Shown piece by piece: positions 33,839 to 42,549 of a DNA stretch of 64,000 nt. Each line of letters starts with the position of its first letter. Positions within the stretch are counted from its first letter, which is position 1. The stretch comes from an uncultured Opitutaceae bacterium (GTDB lineage Bacteria > Verrucomicrobiota > Verrucomicrobiia > Opitutales > Opitutaceae). Below the pieces are notes generated by a model. It worked only from the letters and a program-made list of their open reading frames with translations, made no database searches and was not told where the DNA came from. The stretch spans positions 1 through 64,000 of the forward strand of contig CAIYUN010000051.1 in assembly GCA_903929355.1 (NCBI GenBank), written 5' to 3'. The position numbers were made by a program, and so were the translations under genes.

Positions 33839-35314
33839 ATGAAAGTTCCACTGCTGCTCACCCTCGCGCTCGGTCTCGCTTTTTCCGCCCGGGCCCAGAT
33901 CCCCGGTGTGACCTACACGGCGGACCAAATGGACCAGTTGGTCGCGCCGTTCGCCCTCTACCCCGATCCCCTGGTGGCGTTGATTCTCCCGGCCGCGACG
34001 GTGCCGGGCGACCTCACGCTCGCGGCCGATTATCTGGCGGTCACCGGCGACCCCGCTGGCATTGACTCGCAGCCCTGGGATCCGAGCGTCAAGGCCCTGG
34101 CCCGCTACCCCGACGTGCTGAATTGGATGAACGCCAACCTCGCCTGGACCGAAACCTTGGGCGCGGTGTTTTTGCAGCAGCCGGCCGACGTGATGAAGTC
34201 GATCCAGCAGCTCCGGGCGGAGGCCCTGGCGGCGGGCACCCTTGTCAACACACCGCAGCAGCGGGTTGACGTCGAAGGGGACAACATCCGGATCATTCCC
34301 GCCCAGGACGACACGATTTATGTGCCGTCCTATGACGCCAGCGTGGTCTATTCCCCTCCACCCAATTACTCTGGACCATACCTGACCTTTGGTCCCGGTT
34401 ATCCGGTGGGAGCCTGGCTTTCGTACCAATTCGATTGGGATGGCTTTGGCCTCTGGGTGGGGCCATGGGCCCCCGGCTGGGCCTACCGGCGGGAATGGCG
34501 CCAACCCGGATTTGACAATCGAGACTGGAGGTCGTGGCGGCCCGATCCGCGCCGCTCTTACGAGGTGGTGCACAATGCCTACCGGCCGGAATACCGTTTG
34601 CCGAGGCCGGATGCGGGTAATCGTGAACGCCGGCCGGTCGGCGACCAGCCGTTTGGCGGAATCCGCCCGGTTGGCGTTCAGCCGGTCCGAGGGCTGCAGC
34701 GCGCGACCGTGTCGCCGCCACCGCCTGATTATCGGGGTCGGGGTCCCGACCCGCGGGCTCCCGTCGTCACGGCACCGGTCGTGGTGGGCGCACCGACGGG
34801 CGAACGAAACCGCCAGCCGGTGAATGCCGCGCCCGCACCGGTCGGGCCGGCCCGGCCGCCGCCCGCGCCTTCTCTCGGATCGCGTGACCGCGGACCCACC
34901 GCAGTGACTCCGACCGGTCCGGCTCCGGCGCCGGCTCCTTCACTCGGTTCCCGCGACCGGGGAACAACCTCGGTGGCCCCGACCGCTCCGGCGCCGTCGC
35001 CCGCCCAAGCCAACCTCGGAGCCCGTAGCCGCGGAACCGTGACGACCGCCCCGGCCACACCGCCGCCGTCGAGTCCGGTCTTTGGGGGCTACAGCCGGGG
35101 TGCCGACGCCCGTGATTCCAGCACCCGGGGCCAGGCCAGCCGGGCCGCTCCGGTCCAACCGCCCCCGGTCCCCGTCGGTCGCACCGCCCCACCGCCGCCC
35201 CGTTCCACCCCACCGCCGGCCCGCTCCGCCCCGCCGCCGGCGGCCGCCCCCGGCCACGCCCCCCCCGCAGCACCCGGGGTGGACGACAAGAACCGGCGTT
35301 ACCCACCTTCCTGA
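33839..35314 (+). CDS. Secreted DUF3300 protein with Pro/Arg-rich repeat tail
   Basis: 491 residues from ATG at 33839. Signal peptide MKVPLLLTLALGLAFSARA (1-19). Residues of about 25-210 match the DUF3300 pattern: MDQLVAPFALYPDPLVALIL, RYPDVLNWMNANLAWTETLG, and QQRVDVEGDNIRIIPAQDDTIYVPSYDASVVY. A Trp/Tyr-rich stretch follows. From about 375 there are four degenerate tandem units beginning PSLGSRDRG, PSLGSRDRG, ANLGARSRG and PVFGGYSRG, then a proline-rich end. DUF3300 has no known function but is often encoded next to DUF2950, as here. The longer upstream frame (from 33701) precedes the signal peptide and is not coding. Confidence 0.85.
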   Translation: MKVPLLLTLALGLAFSARAQIPGVTYTADQMDQLVAPFALYPDPLVALILPAATVPGDLTLAADYLAVTGDPAGIDSQPWDPSVKALARYPDVLNWMNANLAWTETLGAVFLQQPADVMKSIQQLRAEALAAGTLVNTPQQRVDVEGDNIRIIPAQDDTIYVPSYDASVVYSPPPNYSGPYLTFGPGYPVGAWLSYQFDWDGFGLWVGPWAPGWAYRREWRQPGFDNRDWRSWRPDPRRSYEVVHNAYRPEYRLPRPDAGNRERRPVGDQPFGGIRPVGVQPVRGLQRATVSPPPPDYRGRGPDPRAPVVTAPVVVGAPTGERNRQPVNAAPAPVGPARPPPAPSLGSRDRGPTAVTPTGPAPAPAPSLGSRDRGTTSVAPTAPAPSPAQANLGARSRGTVTTAPATPPPSSPVFGGYSRGADARDSSTRGQASRAAPVQPPPVPVGRTAPPPPRSTPPPARSAPPPAAAPGHAPPAAPGVDDKNRRYPPS

Positions 35315-35336
35315 AGCCTTCGAACCACTTTGATCC

Positions 35337-36317
35337 ATGACTTTCCGCCATCCGCTTTTCCGTCTCACCGCGGGCCTCGCCGCCTCCTTGGCGCTAACCG
35401 CCTGCGGCAGCACGCCCGGTCCAGCCGTGAGGGTAACCTTTCCCACGGCGGCAGTCGGCCCGATGGCCTCGCAGCGGACTTTTGCCACGCCCGAGGAGGC
35501 CTTGCAGGCGCTGGTGGCGGCCAACCAGGCCGGCGATCTCGCTGCGGTGGACGCCCTGTTCGGACCCGGGTTGCAGCAGCTCAAATCGGGTGATCCGAAG
35601 CAGGATGCCCTCGAGTTTGCCGCATTTGCCAAGCTGGTCGTCGAATACACCCGCCTCGTCCCCAAGGCCGACGACCGGTATATCATCAACGTGGGAGCCA
35701 AAAACTGGCCGCTGCCCATCCCCCTGGTGCGCAAGGATGGGGTATGGTTTTTTGACACGATCGCGGGCAGGGAGGAAGTGCTCAACCGGCGGATTGGCGA
35801 GGACGAACTGACGGCCATCGGGGTCTGCCGCACCTACCTCGCGGCCCAGCACGAATACGCCGCCGCGGACCGCGACGGCGACGGTGTGCTGGCCTACGCG
35901 CAGCGGCTGCACAGCACGGAGGGGAAAAAAGACGGCCTCTACTGGCCGGTGGCCGACAACGAGGATCCGAGCCCGTTCGGGCCGTTCATCTCCGAGGTGC
36001 ATGCGGAGGGTTACGGCGGCCGGGATGCGGGGGGCCAACCGAATCCTTTTCATGGCTACCATTTCAAGGTGCTGACGGCGCAGGGCCCGGCGGCGCCCGG
36101 CGGCGCCTACAGCTACCTCATCAACGGCCACATGGTGGCGGGCTTCGCGCTGGTGGCGTATCCGGCCGACTGGGGCCAGTCGGGGATCATGACCTTCATG
36201 GTGAACCAATGGGGCAAGGTTTATGAGCGCAACCTTGGCCCCGACAGCGCCGCGATCGCGGTGGCGATGACGGCGTTCGACCCGGACGGTGATTGGGCGG
36301 AAGTAAAGGCGCCGTGA
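35337..36317 (+). CDS. DUF2950 lipoprotein
   Basis: 326 residues. A lipoprotein signal peptide ends in LALTACGS (lipobox, Cys23). The mature part has FATPEEALQALVAANQAGD, NWPLPIPLVRKDGVWFFDT, AQHEYAAADRDGDGVLAYAQRL, and GYHFKVLTAQGPAAPGGAYSY, followed by a late GFALVAYPADWGQSGIMTF block. These match DUF2950. It starts 23 bases after the DUF3300 gene, so the two form one transcription unit. Both are exported, and joint action in the envelope is likely but undefined. Confidence 0.88.
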   Translation: MTFRHPLFRLTAGLAASLALTACGSTPGPAVRVTFPTAAVGPMASQRTFATPEEALQALVAANQAGDLAAVDALFGPGLQQLKSGDPKQDALEFAAFAKLVVEYTRLVPKADDRYIINVGAKNWPLPIPLVRKDGVWFFDTIAGREEVLNRRIGEDELTAIGVCRTYLAAQHEYAAADRDGDGVLAYAQRLHSTEGKKDGLYWPVADNEDPSPFGPFISEVHAEGYGGRDAGGQPNPFHGYHFKVLTAQGPAAPGGAYSYLINGHMVAGFALVAYPADWGQSGIMTFMVNQWGKVYERNLGPDSAAIAVAMTAFDPDGDWAEVKAP

Positions 36318-36335
36318 GATGGATGAACCGCGGAG

Positions 36336-36435
36336 ATTTTAACCGCGGAATACCCGGACGGGGTCAGGGAGCGTTGGCCGCCAAGAGGCCCAAGGGACAT
36401 GAAAGCAGGGGCAGGTTTTAACCGCGGATTTTCAC
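36336..36435. repeat. Pair of TTTTAACCGCGGA repeats
   Basis: The word TTTTAACCGCGGA occurs at about 36337-36349 and again at about 36415-36427 in the same direction, with CGGACGGGGTCAGGGAGCG between them. This is part of the short intergenic repeat set seen elsewhere in the window. It follows the DUF2950 stop. Confidence 0.5.
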
Positions 36436-36586
36436 CGTCGTCGTAGGCTGGGCGATCGGACAGAGCGTTGGGGACCCGGCCATCGCACGAGGCTACGGCG
36501 GGCCCGCAACGCGCCCCACTTCATTGGTTGAGTCGCGCTCCACGGGATTGACGAGCGGCGGGTCTGGTTCGAACGTCCCCGGGCGC

Positions 36587-37408
36587 ATGAACCACCTCAC
36601 CGTCGGAGAATACTGGAACGCCAACGCCGAAACTTGGACACGGCTGGTGCGGGCCGGGCATGATGTCTTCCGCGACCGGCTCAACACGCCCGCGTTTTTC
36701 TCCAGCCTGCCCCCCGTGGCCGGGCTCTGCGGCCTCGACCTGGGTTGTGGCGAGGGGCACAACACCCGGCTGGTCGCGCGGCGGGGCGCCGGGATGACCG
36801 CGATCGACATCGCCGAGGTGTTCATCCGCCACGCCCGCGCCGAGGAGGCCCGCGTACCGCTCGGCATCACCTACCAGCAGGCCAGCGCGGTCGAGCTTCC
36901 CTTTGGTGACGCCACGTTCGATTTCGCGACCGCGTTCATGAGCCTCATGGACATCCCCGAGACGGGGCGGGTGCTGACCGAGGCGTTCCGCGTGCTCCGA
37001 CCGGGCGGCTGGCTGCAGTTCTCCATCCTCCATCCGTGCTTCAACCCGCCCCACCGCCGCTGTCTCCGCGACGAGGAGGGCCACACTCACGCGCTCGAGG
37101 TTGGTGACTATTTCCTCGAGCCCGAGGGCCGGCTGGATGAATGGATCTTTGGCCACGCCCCGGCGGCGGTGCGCGACCGGCTGCCGAAGTTCAAGGTCCC
37201 GCGCTTTCACCGGCCGCTCAGCCAGTGGCTTAACCTGCTCGTCGCTGCCGGGTTGCAACTCGAACACTGCGCGGAACCGTGCCCCAGCGACGACATGGTC
37301 CGCGATTACCCGGTCCTCCACGATGCCAGGGTCGCCGCGTATTTCCTGCACCTGCGCGTCAGAAAGCCGGGTGGAATAACGGCTGAAGGACTGAGGGCTG
37401 AAAGCTGA
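36587..37408 (+). CDS. Class I SAM-dependent methyltransferase
   Basis: 273 residues from ATG at 36587 (MNHLTVGEYWNANAETWTRL). SAM-binding motif I is LCGLDLGCGEGHNTRLVA, motif II-like ITYQQASAVELPF follows, then FDFATAFMSLMDIP and the post-motif VLRPGGWLQFSILHPCF. This is the UbiE/Methyltransf_11 type. Size and the C-terminal helical cap suggest a small-molecule substrate. There is no operon partner; the substrate is unknown. An upstream in-frame ATG at 36524 adds 21 residues lacking family character. Confidence 0.85.
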   Translation: MNHLTVGEYWNANAETWTRLVRAGHDVFRDRLNTPAFFSSLPPVAGLCGLDLGCGEGHNTRLVARRGAGMTAIDIAEVFIRHARAEEARVPLGITYQQASAVELPFGDATFDFATAFMSLMDIPETGRVLTEAFRVLRPGGWLQFSILHPCFNPPHRRCLRDEEGHTHALEVGDYFLEPEGRLDEWIFGHAPAAVRDRLPKFKVPRFHRPLSQWLNLLVAAGLQLEHCAEPCPSDDMVRDYPVLHDARVAAYFLHLRVRKPGGITAEGLRAES

Positions 37409-37433
37409 CGACGGAAATTCAAATTACAGATTT

Positions 37434-37507
37434 TAACCACTAATGAACACTAATGGGCACTGATTCTGAGGATCGGATGAGTGTAAATCAGTGTGGATAA
37501 GTGGTTA
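37434..37507. repeat. Inverted repeat covering the lysR 3' end
   Basis: TTAACCACTAATGAACACT and GGGCACTGATT on the left (37434-37464) pair with AAATCAGTGTGGATAAGTGG and TTA on the right (37486-37507). The right arm supplies the TAA stop of the lysR gene (37505-37507). It could act as a bidirectional terminator between the convergent methyltransferase and lysR genes. Confidence 0.6.
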
Positions 37508-38443
37508 CACGGTATTGGATCGGCGTGGTTCCCGGCGCGGTTTCTCCCTCGGCGCCACCTTTTGCAGCACGGCGATGAAATTGGTGATGAGGGCGGAGGC
37601 CGGGCCGGCGGTCCACAGGGCGTGCAGCTCTAGGAAGAGATCCTCGCCGGTGCCGGTCAGCGGTCTGAAGCGCAGGTCGGGGCTGCGCGCGAGGCTGCCC
37701 ACCTCGGCGATGAGGGAAACCCCGAGGCCGCTCTCGAGGTTGGCCCGAAACGCCTCCGCGCCCACAATGGAGCGGATGGGGCGGATTTTCAGGTGGCGAG
37801 CCTTGAACACCGACCGGATCCGGTCGCAATGAATGGTCGAGCCTTTCACGGGGGCGAGGCTCAGCAGCTGCTCGCCCGCGAGGTCCGCCAGGTCGACCTT
37901 GGGCCGGCGGGCCAGCCGGTGGTCCCGCCCGACCACCGCGCAGATCGGGGAGCGTACCACCTTGACATGCTCCAGTCCCGGCGGGAACGGCCGGTAGCCG
38001 GCGATGGCGAAGCCGAGCTGGATCGCCTGTGACTTCAAGGCGGCCGCCTGCTCCCCGAGCGACATCTCGACGAGGTTCACGTCCACCCCGGGATACTGCC
38101 GGTGGAAGGCCGTCAGGCTCGCCGGCATGAACCCCATCAGCAGCGGCGCGTAAAAACCGACCGTGAGGCGGCCCCGCGCACCCTGCTCGGCCTCCCGCGC
38201 GAGGGTGACCGCCCGCTGGGCCTGGGCGAGGGTCTGCCGCGTGGCCTCCAGGAATGCCTTGCCGGCCCCGGTGAGCCGCACCCCGCCCGTGTTGCGGTCC
38301 AGCAGCCGCACATCGAGCTCGGTCTCCAGGTCCTGGATCTGGCTGCTCAGCGCGGGCTGAGAGACCCGCAGGCGCTCCGCCGCCTTCCGGAAATTCAGCT
38401 CCTCCGCGACCGCCACAAAATAGCGCAGATGTCTCAGCTCCAT
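37505..38443 (-). CDS. LysR-family transcriptional regulator
   Basis: 312 residues. The N-terminal winged HTH (MELRHLRYFVAVAEELNFRK, then AAERLRVSQPALSSQIQDLE) is followed by a type-2 periplasmic-binding-like effector domain. It is divergently transcribed from an EmrAB-like efflux pair, and a perfect 8-bp palindrome lies in the 133-bp intergenic region, so it very likely controls those genes and itself. The effector is unknown; HcaR/BenM-type aromatic sensing is only a guess. The C-terminal tail REKPRREPRRSNTV is basic and ends where a dispersed repeat supplies the stop. Confidence 0.92.
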   Translation of the reverse strand: MELRHLRYFVAVAEELNFRKAAERLRVSQPALSSQIQDLETELDVRLLDRNTGGVRLTGAGKAFLEATRQTLAQAQRAVTLAREAEQGARGRLTVGFYAPLLMGFMPASLTAFHRQYPGVDVNLVEMSLGEQAAALKSQAIQLGFAIAGYRPFPPGLEHVKVVRSPICAVVGRDHRLARRPKVDLADLAGEQLLSLAPVKGSTIHCDRIRSVFKARHLKIRPIRSIVGAEAFRANLESGLGVSLIAEVGSLARSPDLRFRPLTGTGEDLFLELHALWTAGPASALITNFIAVLQKVAPREKPRREPRRSNTV

Positions 38444-38450
38444 GCGAACT

Positions 38451-38471
38451 CTGATAGGACAAACCTATCAG
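38451..38471. promoter_or_regulatory. Perfect palindrome, likely LysR operator
   Basis: Arms CTGATAGG (38451-38458) and CCTATCAG (38464-38471) are separated by 5 bp. The site contains a T-N11-A-type core (TAGG...CCTA). It lies 8 bases upstream of the lysR ATG and about 105 bases from the efflux gene, in the expected place for an autoregulatory LysR site. Confidence 0.75.
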
Positions 38472-38576
38472 TCTGGAAAGAACAAAGTCATTCCGCGATC
38501 TGCGAAGCGGTGATATTCTGGGTCAAGCCCGGGAGAAACCGATCCGGGCGCAACTCGTCAACCACCTCCCACCACC

Positions 38577-39704
38577 ATGAACACCATCGCCGACCCCGCC
38601 GCCTCCGTCTCTGAGTTTGTGGACGTCGCACCCGACCGCCCCGCGACCGCCGGCCGGGCCCGGACCCGGGTCCTCCGGGTTGCCTGGGGCAAAATCCTGG
38701 CCGGCACGGCTCTGGCCGCCGTCGCGACGGCGGTTGCCGCCTACGTCCATCATGCCGCCGGCTATGAAAGCACCGACGACGCCTTCCTTGCGGGCGATGT
38801 TCACCCGATCAGCGCCCGCATCAACGGCACCGTCAGCCGGGTGCTGGTGGACGACAACGCCGTGGTTCGGGCGGGCGAGCCGCTGGTGGAAATCGACCCG
38901 GCCGACCTGAACCTCGCGGTGCAGGGGGCCGCGGCCGACCTCGCCCAGGCGCAGGCCAATCTGATCCAGGTCGCGGCCCAAATCACGCGGGCCCGGGCGG
39001 AGGTGGACGCCGCCACTGCCCGGATCGCCCAAAACGCCGCCCAACTCACCCGCGCCGGGCTCGATTTCCACCGGGTCGAGCAGCTGGCGGACGACCATTT
39101 CAGCGCTGTCTCGGCCCAGGAGCTGGACGCGGCGCGCGCGGGCTATGACGCCACCAAGGCCGCCAGCCAGTCGCTGGTCGCTGAGCACGCCTCGGCCGAG
39201 GCCGGCCTCGCCGCCGCCGAGGCCCAGCGCTCCGTCGCCCTCGCGCAGATCCAAAAGGCGGGTGCGGCGCTCGACGCGGCGAAGCTGCAGGTGGACTACA
39301 CCGTCATCCGCGCGCCGAACTCCGGCCGGGTGGCCAGGAAAAATGTCGAGGTCGGCCAGCGCCTGCAACCCGGCCAGCCGGTGATGGCGGTCGTGGACCA
39401 GCAGGTGTGGGTCGTCGCCAACTTCAAGGAAAGCCAGCTGGCGCGCCTGCGCGCCGGCGAGAAGGTGGCGATTTCCGTCGACGCCGTGGAGGGCCGGCAG
39501 TTCGGCGGCACGGTGCAGAGCTTTGCCCCCGGGACGGGGGCGGAATTCTCGCTCCTGCCCCCGGACAACTCCACCGGCAATTTCACCAAGGTTGTCCAGC
39601 GGGTGCCGGTGAAGATCCTGTTTTCCCCCGCCGCGCTGGCCGCCGGCGGCGAGCGGTTCGCGCCCGGGCTGTCGGCCAACGTCAGTGTTTCAATCCGCCA
39701 GTGA
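38577..39704 (+). CDS. EmrA/HlyD-type membrane-fusion protein
   Basis: 375 residues. Transmembrane helix at about 40-60. YESTDDAFLAGDVHPISARI is the EmrA-type entry motif, followed by the first lipoyl half, a long Ala/Gln-rich coiled-coil hairpin (about 115-235) and the second lipoyl half (DYTVIRAPNSGRVARKNVEVG). PGTGAEFSLLPPDNSTGNFTKVVQRVPVKI is diagnostic for EmrA-like adaptors of MFS pumps. It should join the DHA2 transporter at 39898 to an outer-membrane factor. A 193-bp repeat-filled spacer separates the two, unusual for such a pair. Confidence 0.92.
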   Translation: MNTIADPAASVSEFVDVAPDRPATAGRARTRVLRVAWGKILAGTALAAVATAVAAYVHHAAGYESTDDAFLAGDVHPISARINGTVSRVLVDDNAVVRAGEPLVEIDPADLNLAVQGAAADLAQAQANLIQVAAQITRARAEVDAATARIAQNAAQLTRAGLDFHRVEQLADDHFSAVSAQELDAARAGYDATKAASQSLVAEHASAEAGLAAAEAQRSVALAQIQKAGAALDAAKLQVDYTVIRAPNSGRVARKNVEVGQRLQPGQPVMAVVDQQVWVVANFKESQLARLRAGEKVAISVDAVEGRQFGGTVQSFAPGTGAEFSLLPPDNSTGNFTKVVQRVPVKILFSPAALAAGGERFAPGLSANVSVSIRQ

Positions 39705-39717
39705 ATCAACTGATTGG

Positions 39718-39885
39718 TATCCGTGTCCATCCGCGGTAAAACTCCGAAATCCGTCCTTCTTCCCTCTCCCCCCAAAATTCGCGTTCATTCGCGGTTCCTC
39801 TTTCTGCCCTCCGTTCCCTTCGTTCCCTTCTGTTCAAATCCGTCTCTCCCATCCGTGTCCATCCGTGTTCATCCGTGGTTCCAAC
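39718..39885. repeat. Cluster of ATCCGTG/TTCGCGGTT repeats between emrA- and emrB-like genes
   Basis: TATCCGTGTCCATCCGCGGT opens the cluster. ATTCGCGTTCATTCGCGGTT follows (about 39776-39797), then CCTCCGTTCCCTTCG. It closes with three ATCCGTG units ending in GGTT (39850-39882). The open frame reading through into the transporter gene (from 39685) is repeat DNA, not coding. Confidence 0.65.
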
Positions 39886-39897
39886 CTCCTTTTTAAG

Positions 39898-41463
39898 ATG
39901 AAACCTTCCCCCTCCCTCCCCGCTGCGCCGGCGGAACACGTCTCCCTTCGGACCTGGATCGGCACCTTTGGCGCGATGCTGGGTGCCTTCATGGCGGTGC
40001 TCGACATCCAGATCACCAACTCCTCGATCCGGGACATCTCGGGTGCGATTGGCGCCAGCCTGGACGAGAGCACCTGGATCTCGATCGCCTACCTCGTGCC
40101 GGAGATCATCATCATCCCCCTCACGGGGTGGCTCACCTCGATCCTCGGCCTGCGCCGGTATCTGATGATCACGTCGGTGCTCTTTCTGCTGTGCTCGGTC
40201 CTGTGCGGTCACGCGTGGAGCCTCGCCAGCATGATCGTCTTCCGCGCCGGCCAGGGGTTCTTTGGCGGGGCGCTCATCCCGCTTTCGTTCACGGCCGTGC
40301 TGCAAATGCTGCCCCCGTCCAAGCACGCCACCGGCTTTGCGCTGTTTGGCCTCACGGCGATGTTTGCCCCCTCCATCGGGCCGAGCGTCGGGGGCTGGCT
40401 CACGGACAACTGGGGCTGGGAATGGAATTTCTACCTCAACCTGCTGCTCGGTCCCGCGCTGCTCGCCTCGATCTGGTATGGCTTCCCGCCGGAGCCGGCG
40501 CGCTGGGACCAGGCGCGCCAGATTGATGCCCCGGGAATCCTGCTGCTGGCGCTTGGGCTCGGCTCGCTGACCATGTTCCTGGAGGATGGCACGCGGAACG
40601 ACTGGTTTGGCTCGACCTACATCACCCGGCTGGCGCTGGTCGCCGCCGTGACGCTGCCCTTGTTTGTGCTCTGGGAGCTGCGGGCGAAGCACCCGGTGAC
40701 CGACCTGCGGGTGTTTGGCCGGCGCAATTTTGTCCTCGGCTCGCTGATCAACGTTTCGCTGGGCGGGGCGATGTACGGCTCGATCTTCCTCCTGCCCCTC
40801 TATCTTGGGACCATTCAGGATTACGGGGCGTCCGACATCGGCCGCACGCTCATCTGGGGCGGGGTGCCGCAGTTGTTCATCATGCCGCTGCTGCCCTGGT
40901 TCATCCGGCGGTTCGACATCCGCAAACTGATCTCATTCGGACTGCTGCTGTTCGGGGCGAGTTGCCTGATGAACACCGCACTGTCACCGGACTTCGCCCG
41001 CGACCAGTTCCGGTGGTCGCTGCTGGTGCGGGCGCTGGGCCAGCCGTTCATCATGGTCCCGCTGTCCACGCTCTCGACGGCGGGGATCCCGGCCGGGGCG
41101 TCCGGGCTTTACAACATGATGCGCAACCTCGGCGGGTCGGTCGGCATCGCGTTGCTCTCGGCGCTCCTCACGGTGCGCGAGCGGTTCCACTCCAACCGGC
41201 TGGGGGAGGCGGTCAGCGCCTACAACCCGCTCACCCAGGAGCGCCTCGTGGCGCTGACGGCAAAATTCACCGCCGCCGGCAGCGACGCCTACACTGCGGG
41301 CCGGCAGGCGGTCGGAATGCTCGACGCCACCGTGCGGCGCGAGGCGAGCCTGATGGCGTTCAACGACTGCTTCCATGTGCTCGGCCTGGTGCTCCTCGGC
41401 ATGATCGTCGTGGCGCTCCTTTGCCGGCCCACCAAGGGTGGGGGCTCCACCGCGGCGCACTGA
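39898..41463 (+). CDS. EmrB-like MFS multidrug transporter (DHA2, 14 TM)
   Basis: 521 residues, about 14 transmembrane helices. The DHA2 motif D1-like segment LGAFMAVLDIQITNSSIRDI and motif A-like GWLTSILGLRRYLM are present. GQGFFGGALIPLSFTAVLQMLP and the motif-C-like TAMFAPSIGPSVGGWLTDN follow. With the EmrA-like adaptor it forms a proton-driven drug or toxin exporter. ATG at 39898 gives the family-like N-terminus MKPSPSLPAAPAEHVSLRTW. Regulation by the divergent LysR protein is likely. Confidence 0.92.
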   Translation: MKPSPSLPAAPAEHVSLRTWIGTFGAMLGAFMAVLDIQITNSSIRDISGAIGASLDESTWISIAYLVPEIIIIPLTGWLTSILGLRRYLMITSVLFLLCSVLCGHAWSLASMIVFRAGQGFFGGALIPLSFTAVLQMLPPSKHATGFALFGLTAMFAPSIGPSVGGWLTDNWGWEWNFYLNLLLGPALLASIWYGFPPEPARWDQARQIDAPGILLLALGLGSLTMFLEDGTRNDWFGSTYITRLALVAAVTLPLFVLWELRAKHPVTDLRVFGRRNFVLGSLINVSLGGAMYGSIFLLPLYLGTIQDYGASDIGRTLIWGGVPQLFIMPLLPWFIRRFDIRKLISFGLLLFGASCLMNTALSPDFARDQFRWSLLVRALGQPFIMVPLSTLSTAGIPAGASGLYNMMRNLGGSVGIALLSALLTVRERFHSNRLGEAVSAYNPLTQERLVALTAKFTAAGSDAYTAGRQAVGMLDATVRREASLMAFNDCFHVLGLVLLGMIVVALLCRPTKGGGSTAAH

Positions 41464-41735
41464 AGCAGGGAATTCCCGGTCTGCTTCCTCCGTTCCTGCT
41501 CCTGTCAAACTCCGCCCCGTCCGTTCATGAGTTCCTGATTTCCAGATTCAAATTCCTTGGTCTGTATTTCGCGCCTTCGGGCTAAAATACCGCCCCTCTG
41601 TTTCCTCCCTTCCCTCCGGTAAAAAATGCCTCCTTTTCCTTCGTGAAACAGCAGCGGACGACGTGTCGAGTGCGAACCCAAAACTTGCCCCGACCGGTTC
41701 GGCGTGCTAGCCTCAAACATCCAACCTCACCACCC
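41464..41735. other. Spacer with degraded repeat copies
   Basis: It contains a partial CCTGATTTCC hairpin repeat (GAGTTCCTGATTTCCAG, about 41529-41545) and a TTTCCTCCCTTCCCTCCGGT unit at about 41601-41620. The latter's complement recurs near 45987-46016. No gene is seen. The OsmC promoter should lie at its right end. Confidence 0.5.
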
Positions 41736-42161
41736 ATGAAACGCAAAGCCTCCGCCGTCTGGCACGGCGACCTCAAATCCGGTCGCGGTGCGATCTCCAC
41801 CGAAAGCACCGTCCTCCACGACACTCCCTATGCCTTCGGCACCCGTTTCGAAAACGGACCGGGCACCAATCCCGAGGAACTGATCGCGGCCGCACACGCC
41901 GGTTGTTTCAGCATGGCGCTCTCCGCCGAACTGCAAAAGGCCGGTTTCACCGCGGACACGATCGCCACCACCGCGACGGTCACGCTGGAGAACCATCCGC
42001 AGACCAGCTGGACCATCACCAAGGTCCTGCTCGAGACGACGGCGAAAATTCCCGGCATCAGCGCGGGCAAGTTTGAGGAGATCGCGCAGGGCGCGAAGGC
42101 GGGCTGCCCGGTCTCGCGCCTGCTCAAGGCCGAGATCACCCTCGACGCCAAATTGGTCTGA
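41736..42161 (+). CDS. OsmC-family peroxide-reducing protein
   Basis: 141 residues from ATG at 41736 ([20 protein letters not shown]). It matches Osm[20 protein letters not shown] holds the first reactive cysteine, and [20 protein letters not shown] the resolving cysteine. OsmC reduces organic hydroperoxides in the cytosol and is induced by osmotic or oxidative stress. The length is normal. It is a single-gene unit followed by a MITE-like element. Confidence 0.93.
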   Translation: MKRKASAVWHGDLKSGRGAISTESTVLHDTPYAFGTRFENGPGTNPEELIAAAHAGCFSMALSAELQKAGFTADTIATTATVTLENHPQTSWTITKVLLETTAKIPGISAGKFEEIAQGAKAGCPVSRLLKAEITLDAKLV

Positions 42162-42223
42162 TTCCCGGTTTCAGATACTCCGAAGGATCGGAATTCCACC
42201 GAGCCATGGATTTGGAACTTATC

Positions 42224-42549
42224 ATACCAACGTCTGTTGTGATTTAGACTTTGTGCTTGCTCCGGCGTGTCCTCCGACTTGTCCGCCATAGCCTTGGCGA
42301 AGGCGGAAGCTTTAGCGTAGGAGGAGGGTAGGGCGCGACCGCCTTGTCGCGTCGGCTTGTCCGCCGTAGCTTTAGCGAAGGTGGAAGGCTTGGCGAAGGC
42401 GGATGGGCGCGCCTTGTCGCGCCATAGGCTTGCTTGCCGCGCCAAAGCCATGCGACGGCGGGGCGACGGCGGACGCTCCGGGTTGGAGCTGCGGCGACCT
42501 CGCCGCAGTTTATCTTGGCTATCGTCTAAAGATTACCAGACGTTGGTAT
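42224..42549. mobile_element. 326-bp MITE-like element with 26-bp terminal inverted repeats
   Basis: The left end begins ATACCAACGTCTG (42224-42236) and the right end finishes CAGACGTTGGTAT (42537-42549): 13 perfect inverted bases. Extended to 26 bp (42224-42249 / 42524-42549) the ends still agree at 21 positions, closing with GATTTAGAC against GTCTAAAG. The interior holds direct units of GGCGAAGGCGGA and GGGCGCG(A/C)C with local hairpins and no transposase. The right end contributes a base to the TAA stop of the neighbouring hlyD gene. No clear target duplication was seen. Confidence 0.65.

Noticed and set aside
33314..34573. 419-codon minus-strand frame across the repeat spacer and the DUF3300 gene
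   Set aside because: Half of it is antisense to a secure secreted protein and the rest is repeat DNA; it has no recognisable domain.
39685..39897. In-frame upstream extension of the EmrB-like transporter
   Set aside because: The extension translates ATCCGTG-type repeats and lacks homology; family N-termini begin at 39898.
42285..42430. Minus-strand peptide with [20 protein letters not shown] repeats as a small gene
   Set aside because: The repeats lie wholly within the MITE-like element and reflect its DNA units, and the frame has no plausible start signal.
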